Source of the DNA: Pseudomonas nitroreducens TX1
Lineage (GTDB): Bacteria > Pseudomonadota > Gammaproteobacteria > Pseudomonadales > Pseudomonadaceae
Length of the DNA: 64,000 bases
Reading direction: 5' to 3'
Assembly (NCBI RefSeq): GCF_000313755.1
Contig: NZ_AMZB01000117.1
Location: 55,117-119,116 of the forward strand
The position numbers and the translations under genes are program-made. Within the stretch, counting starts at the first letter, position 1. Every line of letters begins with the position of its first letter. The notes beneath the pieces were generated by a model, which searched no databases, was not told the origin of the DNA, and saw only the letters and a program-made list of their open reading frames with translations. Below, piece by piece: positions 8,924-16,943 of the stretch.

Positions 8924-9442
8924 ATGACTCGTACCTCGAAAACCCAGCTCGGCCTGCTCGCTGTCGCCCTGGCCGGCGGCCTGAACCTGGCGTCCTCCGC
9001 CTTCGCTGTCGAAGCCCTGCCCCAGGGATACCAACTGGCTTCCGCCGCCAAGGCCGGGGAGGGCAAATGTGGGGAAGGCAAGTGCGGCGCCAACGAGGCC
9101 AAGGCCAAGGCCGCCCAGGGCGAAGGCAAATGCGGCGAAGGCAAGTGCGGTGCCGATGGCGCCCAGGCCAAGGCCACCGGCGCCGAGGGCAAGTGCGGTG
9201 AAGGCAAGTGCGGCGATGCGTCCTTCGCCCGTACCGACGCCGACCACGACGGCCGCGTCTCGCGCGCCGAACTGCTGGCCGTGGCGCCCAAGGCAGGCGC
9301 GGAGTTCGATGCCATCGACGCCAACCACGACGGCTACCTCTCCGAAGCCGAGGTCTACCAGTTCCGCAAGAACCAGTTCGACTCCAACGGCAAGCCGTTC
9401 CCGTCCGATCTGTACAGCAAGCTGAGCCAGGCCAAGAACTGA
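8924..9442 (+). CDS. hvfA: HvfA-like copper-RiPP precursor with six EGKCG motifs and two EF-hands
   Basis: 172 residues. A Sec-type signal peptide (about 1-28, ending SSAFA) leads into a low-complexity region where EGKCGEGKCG occurs three times; its six Cys (49, 54, 70, 75, 91, 96) are the only Cys in the protein. Two canonical EF-hand loops follow, DADHDGRVSRAE (105-116) and DANHDGYLSEAE (132-143), and a worn third at about 153. EGKCG repeats next to an MNIO gene define the HvfA/bufferin-type precursors, whose Cys are oxidised to thiooxazole or oxazolone/thioamide groups that bind copper. The start at 8924 has GGAGAAG upstream and gives the best signal peptide; a longer in-frame ATG at 8882 is rejected. 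EF-hands on this precursor add a predicted calcium response. Confidence 0.88.
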   Translation: MTRTSKTQLGLLAVALAGGLNLASSAFAVEALPQGYQLASAAKAGEGKCGEGKCGANEAKAKAAQGEGKCGEGKCGADGAQAKATGAEGKCGEGKCGDASFARTDADHDGRVSRAELLAVAPKAGAEFDAIDANHDGYLSEAEVYQFRKNQFDSNGKPFPSDLYSKLSQAKN

Positions 9443-9502
9443 GCCACGCCGACACCTCCCCGCGCCATCGGCCGGGGAGGGCACTTCGCCAAGGAGACTG
9501 CC

Positions 9503-10348
9503 ATGACGACTACCACCTCGCTGCAAGGCGCCGGCCTCGGACTGCGCCGCGCCATGCTGACCGACCTGCTGAGCGTGGATGAGCGCGCCGTCGATTTCCT
9601 CGAAGTCGCGCCGGACAACTGGATCGGTGTCGGCGGCTCCTACGGCGAGGGCCTGGCCCGCCTGGCCGAACGCTTCCCGTTGTCCTGCCATGGGCTGTCG
9701 CTGTCCCTGGGCGGACCAGAGCCGCTGGACCACGTATTCCTCGGCCGCATCCGCGAGTTCCTCGATCAGCACAGGGTGCCGCTGTTCAGCGAGCATCTGA
9801 GCTACTGCTCCGACGAAGGCCATCTCTACGACCTGATTCCCATGCCCTTCACCGACGAGGCCGTGCACCACATCGCCAGCCGCATCCGTGAAGTGCAGGA
9901 CGTCCTCGGCCGTCGCATCGCCGTGGAAAACATCTCCTACTACGCCGCGCCCTATCAGGCGCTGAGTGAAATCGATTTCCTGAGCGCCGTGCTCGCCGAA
10001 GCCGACTGCGACCTGCTGCTGGACGTCAACAACCTCTACGTCAATGCCCACAACCATGGCTACGATGCCGCCGGATTCCTGGCTCGCGTGCCGGCCGAGC
10101 GGGTCGCTTGCCTGCACGTCGCCGGCCACTACGACGAAGCGCCAGACCTGAAGATCGACACCCATGGCGCCGCCGTGAAGGACGACGTCTGGAGCCTGCT
10201 GGCCAGCGCCTACCGCCACCTGGGTACGGTGCCGACCCTGCTGGAGCGCGACTTCAACCTGCCGCCGCTGGCCGAACTGCTCGGCGAAGTGGACACCATC
10301 CGCAACCTGCAGGCGGCCGCGCGCCAAGCGGAGGTGCGTCATGCCTGA
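9503..10348 (+). CDS. hvfB: MNIO-family (DUF692) RiPP maturase, HvfB-like
   Basis: 281 residues, the usual size for MNIO enzymes. TIM-barrel motifs run in order: [67 protein letters not shown] and LLERDFNLP. The conserved His, Asp, Glu and Asn in these motifs match those that hold the multinuclear iron centre in MbnB-type proteins. The expected reaction is oxygen-dependent rearrangement of Cys in the EGKCG motifs of the neighbouring precursor before export. It lies 60 bases after the precursor and overlaps the DUF2063 gene by 8 bases, so it is co-transcribed. Confidence 0.93.
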   Translation: MTTTTSLQGAGLGLRRAMLTDLLSVDERAVDFLEVAPDNWIGVGGSYGEGLARLAERFPLSCHGLSLSLGGPEPLDHVFLGRIREFLDQHRVPLFSEHLSYCSDEGHLYDLIPMPFTDEAVHHIASRIREVQDVLGRRIAVENISYYAAPYQALSEIDFLSAVLAEADCDLLLDVNNLYVNAHNHGYDAAGFLARVPAERVACLHVAGHYDEAPDLKIDTHGAAVKDDVWSLLASAYRHLGTVPTLLERDFNLPPLAELLGEVDTIRNLQAAARQAEVRHA

Positions 10349-11114
10349 GTCCTTGCGCGAACAGCAGTTGCGGATGACCCGCTACATCCGCGACCCGCAG
10401 TCCAACGAGCCGCCGCCCGGTATCGCGGCGCAGCGCCTGGCGGTGTATCGGCAACTGTTCTTCGGCAACCTGCAGTCGCTGCTTGCCGGAAACTTCCCGG
10501 TGCTGCACGCCAGTCTGCCGGACGAGCAGTGGCAGGCACTGACCAAAGACTTCTACGCCGGCTACCACTGCCAGACGCCGCTGTTCACCGAGGTTGCCGG
10601 CGAGTTCGTCGACTACCTGGAAGGCCTTGTCGACCTACCCGGCTGGGTGGCGGAACTGGCGCACTACGAATTCATCGAGACCGCGCTACTGCTCAGCGAT
10701 AGCACGGAACCGGCCCACGACCCGGACGGTGATTTGCTCGATGGCGTGCCGTTGATTTCCGGCCTTGCCGTTCCGCTGGCCTATACCTGGCCGGTCAGCC
10801 ATATCGGGCCCCGGCACATTCCGCTGCAGGCACCGGCCGAACCGACACTGCTGCTGGCGCGCCGGGATGCCGACCTGAAGGTGTACTTCGCACGCCTGGC
10901 CCCGCTGGCCCATGCCCTGCTGGTGTCACTGCAACAGTGGCAGCTCACCGGTCGCCAACACCTCAAGGCGCTGGCGGAAATCGCCGGCGTCGAACAGGCC
11001 GCGATCCAAGGGCAGGGCATCGCCCTGCTGCGCAGCCTGAAGGAACAGGGCGTGGTGCTCGGCACCCGGCCCAACTGCACCACTCCACGTCGTCCCCCTC
11101 TGCATCGTCCCTGA
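10341..11114 (+). CDS. hvfC: DUF2063 RiPP maturation partner, HvfC-like
   Basis: 257 residues. The N-terminal DUF2063 domain is marked by [38 protein letters not shown] and [13 protein letters not shown]. In MNIO systems such proteins bind the leader peptide and present the precursor to the MNIO enzyme. The C-terminal half is less conserved and includes a winged-helix-like end ([20 protein letters not shown]). Its 8-base overlap with the MNIO gene indicates translational coupling. The last residues ([13 protein letters not shown]) look like a divergent tail. Confidence 0.88.
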   Translation: MPESLREQQLRMTRYIRDPQSNEPPPGIAAQRLAVYRQLFFGNLQSLLAGNFPVLHASLPDEQWQALTKDFYAGYHCQTPLFTEVAGEFVDYLEGLVDLPGWVAELAHYEFIETALLLSDSTEPAHDPDGDLLDGVPLISGLAVPLAYTWPVSHIGPRHIPLQAPAEPTLLLARRDADLKVYFARLAPLAHALLVSLQQWQLTGRQHLKALAEIAGVEQAAIQGQGIALLRSLKEQGVVLGTRPNCTTPRRPPLHRP

Positions 11115-11126
11115 AGGAGAAGCGTC

Positions 11127-11549
11127 ATGACCGACACCCTGGCAACCGTGATCTACACCGCACACACCCGTACCACCGGAGGCCGCGATGGCCGCGGCCG
11201 GACCACCGATGGTGAACTGGACCTGCCGCTGAGCCCGCCCGGCTCCGGCCGCCCCGGCACCAATCCCGAGCAGCTGTTTGCCATCGGCTGGTCCGCCTGC
11301 TTCATCGGCGCCCTGCGCCGCGCCGGGCAGAAGCTGAACGTGCGCCTGCCGGCCGATGTGGCGGTGGATGCGCAAGTTTCACTGGGCAACACTGTCGATG
11401 GCGGCTTCGCCCTGGCCGCTCAGCTCACCGTGCACCTGCCGGGGCTGGAGGCCGAGGACAAGGCGAAGCTGGTCGATGAGGCGCATCAGATCTGCCCGTA
11501 TTCCAAGGCGACTCGCGGGAACATCGAGGTGGGGTTTGTGATTCCCTGA
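11127..11549 (+). CDS. Organic hydroperoxide resistance protein, Ohr/OsmC family
   Basis: 140 residues with both Ohr signatures: NPEQLFAIGWSACFIGAL holding the peroxidatic Cys, and ICPYSKATRGNIEV holding the resolving Cys. Ohr is a thiol peroxidase that reduces organic hydroperoxides with lipoylated proteins. It starts 12 bases after the DUF2063 stop with GAAGGAG as ribosome-binding site, and a terminator follows, so it is the last gene of the RiPP operon. No OhrR gene is adjacent, unlike most ohr loci, which suggests that control comes from the operon promoter. Confidence 0.9.
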   Translation: MTDTLATVIYTAHTRTTGGRDGRGRTTDGELDLPLSPPGSGRPGTNPEQLFAIGWSACFIGALRRAGQKLNVRLPADVAVDAQVSLGNTVDGGFALAAQLTVHLPGLEAEDKAKLVDEAHQICPYSKATRGNIEVGFVIP

Positions 11550-11572
11550 TCGATCTTTATCCACAACCCGGC

Positions 11573-11606
11573 CCGCGCACCTTCATCGGTGCGCGGTTTT
11601 TTGCTC
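11573..11606 (+). terminator. Rho-independent terminator of the RiPP-ohr operon
   Basis: CCGCGCACC, a short loop, GGTGCGCGG and six T, 24 bases after the ohr stop. Confidence 0.9.
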
Positions 11607-11645
11607 TGTGCTGTTCGTAGGAGCGAACTTGCCCGGCATGGGAAA

Positions 11646-13070
11646 CTAAAGCCTGCCGGCCACCGCCTCCTGGCCCAGCAAGCCGGCCAGTGCCGTGAAG
11701 CCGGCGCACAGCAGCACATCGTCCTGCACCGTATTGCTGATGCTGGCGCGAACGTAATGCGGCACGGCGGTACGTCCCACGGCGAAGGCTTCCGCCGTGG
11801 AAATCAAGTAGTTCATCAGCTTCATCTCCGCCTCGACGTCCGATGCCCGCCAGGGCTCGGGAACCTCGATCCAGAAGTGTGGGCAGTGCGAATGCGTGCG
11901 ATAGCTCAGCCCCCGCAAGCTGGCTTCCACCAGTGCTTTGCGCCGGCGAATCTCGGCGGCCTGTTGGCGCAGCAACTGGGTCGCCGTACCATCCTCAATC
12001 CATTGTGTGGCCAGTTCCATCGCCAGCGGTGTCGCCATCCAGCAGGAGGCACGCACCGCCGCCGCAATCTGTCCGACCAGCGGAGCCGGGACGTGCACAT
12101 ACCCAACCCGGAGCCCGGCCGATACACCCTTGCTAAGGCCGCCAATCAGTACACTGCGTTCGGGCGCGTGATGGCTGAGCGGCAGCGGTCGGTTCTCCAG
12201 CAGTACCGCGTGGGTCTCGTCTTCCAGGATGAGCAGGTTGTACTTTCGACAGACCTCGGCGAGGGTTGCCCTCCGCGGTTCGGAGAGAACAGAGGTCGTT
12301 GGATTCTGCAACGTGGGTGTGCAATAGAGTGCGGCCACTCGATGCTGCCGGCAGATATCATCCAGGGCCTCGGGCAGAATCCCCTCCTGGTCCATCGCCA
12401 CACCCAGCAGTTTGATACCGAGCAGACGTGAGGCGCTGATGAGACCCGGGTAGGTAAGTTGCTCGGTCACCACGGTGTCTCCCGCCTTCAGCAGGGATGA
12501 CAGCGTGCACATCAGCCCATGCTGACCACCGTTCACGCACAGCACCTGCTCCGCCTCAGCCCGGAATTCCCCATTGGATAGCCATTGCGCACCTGCTTGT
12601 CTGAATCTTGGGAGTCCAGTGTCAGGCATGTAAAGCATTAGCTCATGAAGTTTCCGTTTGTCGCAGGAGAGATCCGTAAGACTTTTTTCCAATAGAGGAA
12701 TTTCGGCTCCTGGAATATTCATGTTCCGACTCATGTCGAATAAATCAGGCGTGCTATCAATAAAGTTCTTAAAGCCGGATTTACGCTTGGTTTCCAAGCC
12801 TCGCTGGTGCACGAAAGTTCCATCTCCTACTCTCGCTACTATCAGTCCCATACGTTCGAGTTCCGCGTAAGCACGGCTAACCGTGCCAATGGTCACGCCC
12901 AGCTTGTCGGCAAGAACTCGATGGGGAGGTAGCTTGCTTCCGGCATTCAGAGTGCCGTCGAGAATGCTCTTTTCGAGGGCGACGGACAATCGCTGATACT
13001 TTGCTCCCGATGAGCTCTCAAGTGCGTCCTTCAGAATTGATACTATGTCAATATAAAGTTTGACAGCCAT
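11646..13070 (-). CDS. MocR-type regulator (GntR DNA-binding + aminotransferase domain)
   Basis: 474 residues. Residues about 20-90 are a GntR winged helix (LEKSILDGTLNAGSKLPPHR, then VTIGTVSRAYAELERMGLI). Residues about 125-470 form a fold-type I aminotransferase-like domain; the PLP lysine is in LIGGLSKGVSAGLRVGY, with NGGQHGL and CTPTLQNPTT upstream. MocR proteins usually control an adjacent amino-acid, polyamine or PLP-related gene. It is divergent from the EamA exporter with 83 bases between, and probably regulates that operon in response to its product. Start 13070 is chosen over 13106 because GAGGG is correctly spaced only for it. It is AT-richer than the flanking core genes. Confidence 0.92.
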   Translation of the reverse strand: MAVKLYIDIVSILKDALESSSGAKYQRLSVALEKSILDGTLNAGSKLPPHRVLADKLGVTIGTVSRAYAELERMGLIVARVGDGTFVHQRGLETKRKSGFKNFIDSTPDLFDMSRNMNIPGAEIPLLEKSLTDLSCDKRKLHELMLYMPDTGLPRFRQAGAQWLSNGEFRAEAEQVLCVNGGQHGLMCTLSSLLKAGDTVVTEQLTYPGLISASRLLGIKLLGVAMDQEGILPEALDDICRQHRVAALYCTPTLQNPTTSVLSEPRRATLAEVCRKYNLLILEDETHAVLLENRPLPLSHHAPERSVLIGGLSKGVSAGLRVGYVHVPAPLVGQIAAAVRASCWMATPLAMELATQWIEDGTATQLLRQQAAEIRRRKALVEASLRGLSYRTHSHCPHFWIEVPEPWRASDVEAEMKLMNYLISTAEAFAVGRTAVPHYVRASISNTVQDDVLLCAGFTALAGLLGQEAVAGRL

Positions 13071-13153
13071 TTTATCCCTCAAATAGCCTCGAATTAATGG
13101 GTTCAATCAGATATTGGATAAAAACAATAACGCGCTATCGAGGGAATGACACC
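13071..13153. promoter_or_regulatory. Divergent promoter/operator region of the MocR cassette
   Basis: 83 bases between the start codons of the regulator and the exporter. TTTTATCC (13070-13077) and GGATAAAA (13116-13123) form an inverted repeat 38 bases apart, a candidate operator for the MocR protein. Very AT-rich for this genome. Confidence 0.45.
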
Positions 13154-14098
13154 ATGTCGACGACATCGACCGCAGAAGGCATCGATAAAATCAGAAAACC
13201 CTTGCTAGGCGGGCTGTTGACCGGGCTGCTCTTCATTTGCGTGTGTCTGAGCTGGGGAACGACCTGGCTGGGAATCAAGATAGCGGTCGAGAGTATTCCA
13301 CCACTGACGGCATCGGGATTGCGTTTCCTGATTGCATTTCCCTTGTTTCTCGCTTTCGCGCTGATTCGCCGGGACCCGATATTCTTCCCGCGCGGCACTC
13401 AAGGCTTCTTCGTATTCGTCACGCTGTTCTATTTCAGCGCGCCATATTACTTGCTCAATTACGGAGAAACCCATGTTTCCTCAGGTCTGACTGCGCTGCT
13501 CTTCAGTTGTATGCCGGTCTTTATCCTGGCTTTTTCCGCCGTATTCCTGAAAGAAAGAATCTATATCTCGCAAGTCGTGGGTATCGCCATTGGTTTTGGC
13601 AGTCTTTACATGATCCTTCAGGCACAGGGTGTGCGGGTCGATCATGCGGAGTTCCTGGGTGTGCTGGCAATTCTGGCGGCAGCGCTAATGCATGCCCTGT
13701 GTTATGTATTCACCAAGAAGAAGGGCGCGGAAATCAGCGTCATCACTTACAACGCATTGCCGATCGGTATCGCGGGTTTCCTATTGTTCATATGCGGGCT
13801 GGTGGTGGAGGAGCCTGATTTCTCCGCCATAGCGACGCGCTCCTGGTGGGCGCTGATCTACCTGGGGATTTGCGCGTCGGTCGGTGGCTTCATCGTTTAT
13901 TTCATACTACTCAAACGCCTGAGTCCAATTGTCCTTTCCTTCGTCTTCATCATCTTCCCCGTGTTCGCCGTGGTCATCGGCTCCTGGTACGAGGGGCAGG
14001 TGATTTCGCCCGAGTTGGCCCTGTACTCGGTGTTGTTGTTGGTGGGATTCGCGATCACCAAGGTTCCGCTGGAAAAGCTGATGGCGGAGAAAGGGTGA
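13154..14098 (+). CDS. EamA/DMT-family exporter
   Basis: 314 residues with about ten hydrophobic segments in two EamA repeats: LLFICVCLSWGTTWLGIKIA, the ALLFSCMPVFILAFSAVFLKE segment and its C-terminal counterpart around IVLSFVFIIFPVFAVVIGSW. DMT proteins of this kind export amino acids such as cysteine, O-acetylserine or homoserine, or metabolites, through the inner membrane. It heads an operon of sulfur-transfer and cysteine-synthase-like genes and is divergent from a MocR regulator, which suggests that it exports the product of that pathway. Start ATG 13154 has GAGGGA upstream. Confidence 0.9.
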   Translation: MSTTSTAEGIDKIRKPLLGGLLTGLLFICVCLSWGTTWLGIKIAVESIPPLTASGLRFLIAFPLFLAFALIRRDPIFFPRGTQGFFVFVTLFYFSAPYYLLNYGETHVSSGLTALLFSCMPVFILAFSAVFLKERIYISQVVGIAIGFGSLYMILQAQGVRVDHAEFLGVLAILAAALMHALCYVFTKKKGAEISVITYNALPIGIAGFLLFICGLVVEEPDFSAIATRSWWALIYLGICASVGGFIVYFILLKRLSPIVLSFVFIIFPVFAVVIGSWYEGQVISPELALYSVLLLVGFAITKVPLEKLMAEKG

Positions 14099-14102
14099 GG
14101 GC

Positions 14103-14564
14103 ATGAACAGCCAGGATGTTCTGACGGATGTGGTACTTCAGCGGATCTATCGCCATGCCGAGACGAGGTATCCCGAAGAGTGCTGTGGCTTTGTTTTCGC
14201 AGATGCCACTGTGCACCTCGGGACGAATATCCAGGATCAGCTCAACCGGTGCCAACCGGAGATATACCGCCGTACTGCTGCCAACGGCTACACCCTCTCG
14301 GTGACAGACACGCTGCTGCTCAACCAGAGCCTGAAAGGCAACAACCCGGTGGCCGTCATCTACCACTCGCATCCGGATGTAGGCGCCTATTTCAGTCGGG
14401 AGGATGAGGACAAGGCGCTGTTCATGGGCCAGCCGATCTTCTCCGTTGCCTATCTGGTGATCGACGTGCGCAATGCGTGTGCACGGGGCGCCAGATTGTT
14501 CGAGTGGGGCGACGGCGGTTTCACATGCAGTCGTGAGTTTGCCAATCAGCTAACTCATGGATAA
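14103..14564 (+). CDS. JAMM/Mov34-family metalloprotease (Mec/QbsD-like)
   Basis: 153 residues. The JAMM zinc site is complete: Glu in YPEECCGFVF (about 25-26), then HSHPDVGAYFSRED giving His88, His90, Ser98 and Asp101. Bacterial members act on ubiquitin-like sulfur carriers: Mec hydrolyses the CysO-cysteine adduct in mycobacteria, and QbsD trims the tail of QbsE to expose Gly-Gly. It starts 4 bases after the exporter stop and ends 13 bases before a gene whose product begins with a carrier domain in which Gly-Gly is internal. The obvious substrates are that fusion protein or a carrier-amino-acid adduct. Confidence 0.93.
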   Translation: MNSQDVLTDVVLQRIYRHAETRYPEECCGFVFADATVHLGTNIQDQLNRCQPEIYRRTAANGYTLSVTDTLLLNQSLKGNNPVAVIYHSHPDVGAYFSREDEDKALFMGQPIFSVAYLVIDVRNACARGARLFEWGDGGFTCSREFANQLTHG

Positions 14565-14577
14565 CAAGGAGCTCGTC

Positions 14578-15996
14578 ATGAATGCAGTTATTTTTCCAGA
14601 GGTATTGGTCCGTGTCGCCCGGTTGCCGTCCGCGCGATTGTCGAGTGAAGGGAACACCGCGCGCGAAAGGGTGGAATATCTGTGCAAGCGGCATACGGAA
14701 CTCTGCGTGCATCTGTTCCATGGTAACCATCAATTCAAGGATCACTTTCTCCTGACTGCCAACGGACAACTGGTGGATGCCGAAAGCCCGCTCGCAGCGG
14801 ATGCCGAATTGGAAATCCTGCTCGCCACCTCCGGCGGGCTGGATCTGGATGAGCTGAGCAACGACGAAGTGCGACGTTACGTCCGGCATATTACGTTGCC
14901 TAATGTGGGGCGCCAGGGACAGCTTCGCCTGAAGAAGGCTCGCGTGCTGATTATCGGTACTGGTGGTTTGGGTTCGCCGGTCAGTCTGTACCTGGCGGCG
15001 GCCGGTGTTGGAACCCTCGGGTTGGTGGATTTCGACCGGGTTGAACGGAGCAACCTGCAGCGGCAGGTGGTCCACGGTTCCGGTTCAGTGGGTATGGCGA
15101 AAGTGGAGTCGGCGCGGCGCAGGCTGCTGGATCTGAATCCGGACATCGAGGTCAACGCCTACGACACTTCCTTGAGTGCAGACAATGCTCTGGAACTGAT
15201 CGGCAACTACGACCTGGTCGTGGACGGTACCGACAACTTTGCCACGCGTTATCTCGTCAATGACGCCTGTTTCCTGCTCGGCCGTCCGCTGATCTATGGC
15301 GCGCTGCATCGATTTGACGGTCAAGCCAGCGTATTCAATCACGGGGATGGTCCTTGCTATCGCTGTCTGTTTCCTGTGCCGCCGCCGGCGGATCTCTCGC
15401 CGAACTGCAGTGCTGGTGGAGTCATCGGTGTGCTGCCGGGCGTGGTTGGTCTGATTCAAGCCACCGAGGTGGTGAAGCTGATTCTCGGTATCGGCCAGTC
15501 ATTGTCGGGACGTTTGTTGAGATTCGATGCTCTGGCCATGAAATTCTCTGAAGTGGGGTACCGCCGCCGAGCGGCATGCCCTACCTGCTCACCGTTACGG
15601 ACTGATCAAGCACTGCAGGAGTTGGCCGTAGTGTCCTGCGCATCAGCCATCGAGCCACCCAGCCGCTTGCCGGATGATTTCTTCATCTCGTCCGTGGAGT
15701 TGCGCCACCAACTTGAGGATCGTCCTGGCGAAGTGCGGTTGCTGGATGTGCGCGAGCCTAATGAGCTCGAGGTCTGCCAACTCCATGGCTCGGTGAATAT
15801 CCCTCTGGGCGACATTCGGAATCGATTGGGCGAGCTGGATCGCCAGCAGTCCTGGTGCGTGATCTGTTACGCAGGCGCTCGTGCCGAGCAAGCGGCCATC
15901 GCACTGATGGCCAAAGGGTTCACTGCCGTGCGCGTTCTGCGGGGGGGTATCAAGGCTTGGGCTCGTGATGTCGACCCCGATATGCCGATGTACTGA
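14578..15996 (+). CDS. Fused sulfur carrier (ThiS/MoaD-like) - MoeB/ThiF E1 - rhodanese protein
   Basis: 472 residues with three domains. Residues about 1-87 resemble a MoaD/ThiS-type beta-grasp carrier whose last strand and tail read ELEILLATSGG; Gly86-Gly87 corresponds to the usual free C-terminus but runs straight on into LDLDELS. Residues about 92-345 are a MoeB/ThiF adenylating domain: RYVRHITLPNVG, the IGTGGLGSP nucleotide loop, RSNLQRQ, zinc-binding CYRC (260-263) and CPTC (334-337), and PNCSAGGVIGVLPGVVG. Residues about 365-465 are a rhodanese with active-loop CYAGAR (Cys430). The start at 14578 has AAGGAG 6 bases upstream and is preferred over 14557. The preceding JAMM protease could cut after Gly87 to release the carrier. 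Confidence 0.9.
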   Translation: MNAVIFPEVLVRVARLPSARLSSEGNTARERVEYLCKRHTELCVHLFHGNHQFKDHFLLTANGQLVDAESPLAADAELEILLATSGGLDLDELSNDEVRRYVRHITLPNVGRQGQLRLKKARVLIIGTGGLGSPVSLYLAAAGVGTLGLVDFDRVERSNLQRQVVHGSGSVGMAKVESARRRLLDLNPDIEVNAYDTSLSADNALELIGNYDLVVDGTDNFATRYLVNDACFLLGRPLIYGALHRFDGQASVFNHGDGPCYRCLFPVPPPADLSPNCSAGGVIGVLPGVVGLIQATEVVKLILGIGQSLSGRLLRFDALAMKFSEVGYRRRAACPTCSPLRTDQALQELAVVSCASAIEPPSRLPDDFFISSVELRHQLEDRPGEVRLLDVREPNELEVCQLHGSVNIPLGDIRNRLGELDRQQSWCVICYAGARAEQAAIALMAKGFTAVRVLRGGIKAWARDVDPDMPMY

Positions 15997-16008
15997 GGTC
16001 GCGCTGCC

Positions 16009-16923
16009 ATGATTCATCCATCCCTGTTACACGTGATAGGCAATACACCGGTGGTGCGCTTACCGGCATTCAGTGCGGAGACCGGTTTCGACGTCTACGC
16101 CAAGCTGGAGTCGATGAACCCCGGCGGTAGCCACAAGGTGCGCATTGCTTTGGCAATGATTCGCGATGCTGAGGAGAAGGGCATTCTGGTTCCGGATAAT
16201 GGGCAGACCATCATCGAGCCAAGTGGCGGCAATACCGGGATAGGCCTGGCGATCGCCGCGAACATCCTGGGTTACCGGGTAATTCTGGTCATCCCTGACA
16301 ACTACAGTCCGGAAAAGCAGAAGCTGCTTCGCCTTTATGGCGCGGAGATTGTGCTTGCAGACAGCCGTCGGGGTAACAACGCCCATGGTGAGCGAGCCAT
16401 GGAGCTGCAACTCGAGCATCCTGAGTATGTGATGCTCAATCAGCAGCGTAATCCAGCGAATCCGGACATCCATCGGCGTACGACCGCACAGGAAATTCTG
16501 CATGACTTTTGTGACTTGCCCATTGACTACCTGGTAGCGGGAATAGGCACCGGAGGACACATCACTGGTCTTGGAGAGGTGCTCAAGGAGCGGTGGCCGG
16601 TCATGGGAGTATTTGGCGTGGAGCCGGAGGGATGCGACCTGCGGAGTGATCGGCACGCGCCGCACGGGATTCAGGGATTGTCGATTGGTCTGATTCCGGG
16701 AGTGCTGAATCTTGGGGTACTCGACGGAATGATCAAGGTTGCTCAAAAAGATTGTCTGGATCGAGTTCGCAAGAGCATGCGCGAGGATGGCTTGAGCCTT
16801 GGATTGTCCTCGGCAGCCAACCTGGTTGCGATTTCACGGATGACTGACAAGTGGATGACTGGATCCCGAGTACTGACGCTGATCTACGACTGTGTGGATA
16901 GCTATCTCCCCGAGTTGGCGTGA
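16009..16923 (+). CDS. PLP-dependent cysteine synthase family protein (CysK/CysM-like)
   Basis: 304 residues, a normal length. The PLP lysine is Lys43 in NPGGSHKVRIA, the substrate loop is EPSGGNTGIG (Asn75), and the phosphate-binding loop is AGIGTGGHITG (about 177-187). Typical CysK reads SxKDR at the lysine; here it is SHKVR, an unusual variant. In mycobacterial CysM the sulfur donor is a thiocarboxylated carrier protein; the upstream carrier-E1 and JAMM genes suggest the same here. The acceptor would be O-acetylserine from the next gene or a different activated amino acid. The gene overlaps or abuts its neighbours closely, so it is in the same operon. Confidence 0.9.
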   Translation: MIHPSLLHVIGNTPVVRLPAFSAETGFDVYAKLESMNPGGSHKVRIALAMIRDAEEKGILVPDNGQTIIEPSGGNTGIGLAIAANILGYRVILVIPDNYSPEKQKLLRLYGAEIVLADSRRGNNAHGERAMELQLEHPEYVMLNQQRNPANPDIHRRTTAQEILHDFCDLPIDYLVAGIGTGGHITGLGEVLKERWPVMGVFGVEPEGCDLRSDRHAPHGIQGLSIGLIPGVLNLGVLDGMIKVAQKDCLDRVRKSMREDGLSLGLSSAANLVAISRMTDKWMTGSRVLTLIYDCVDSYLPELA

Positions 16924-16943
16924 TCTGCATGGAGCGCAATCGA

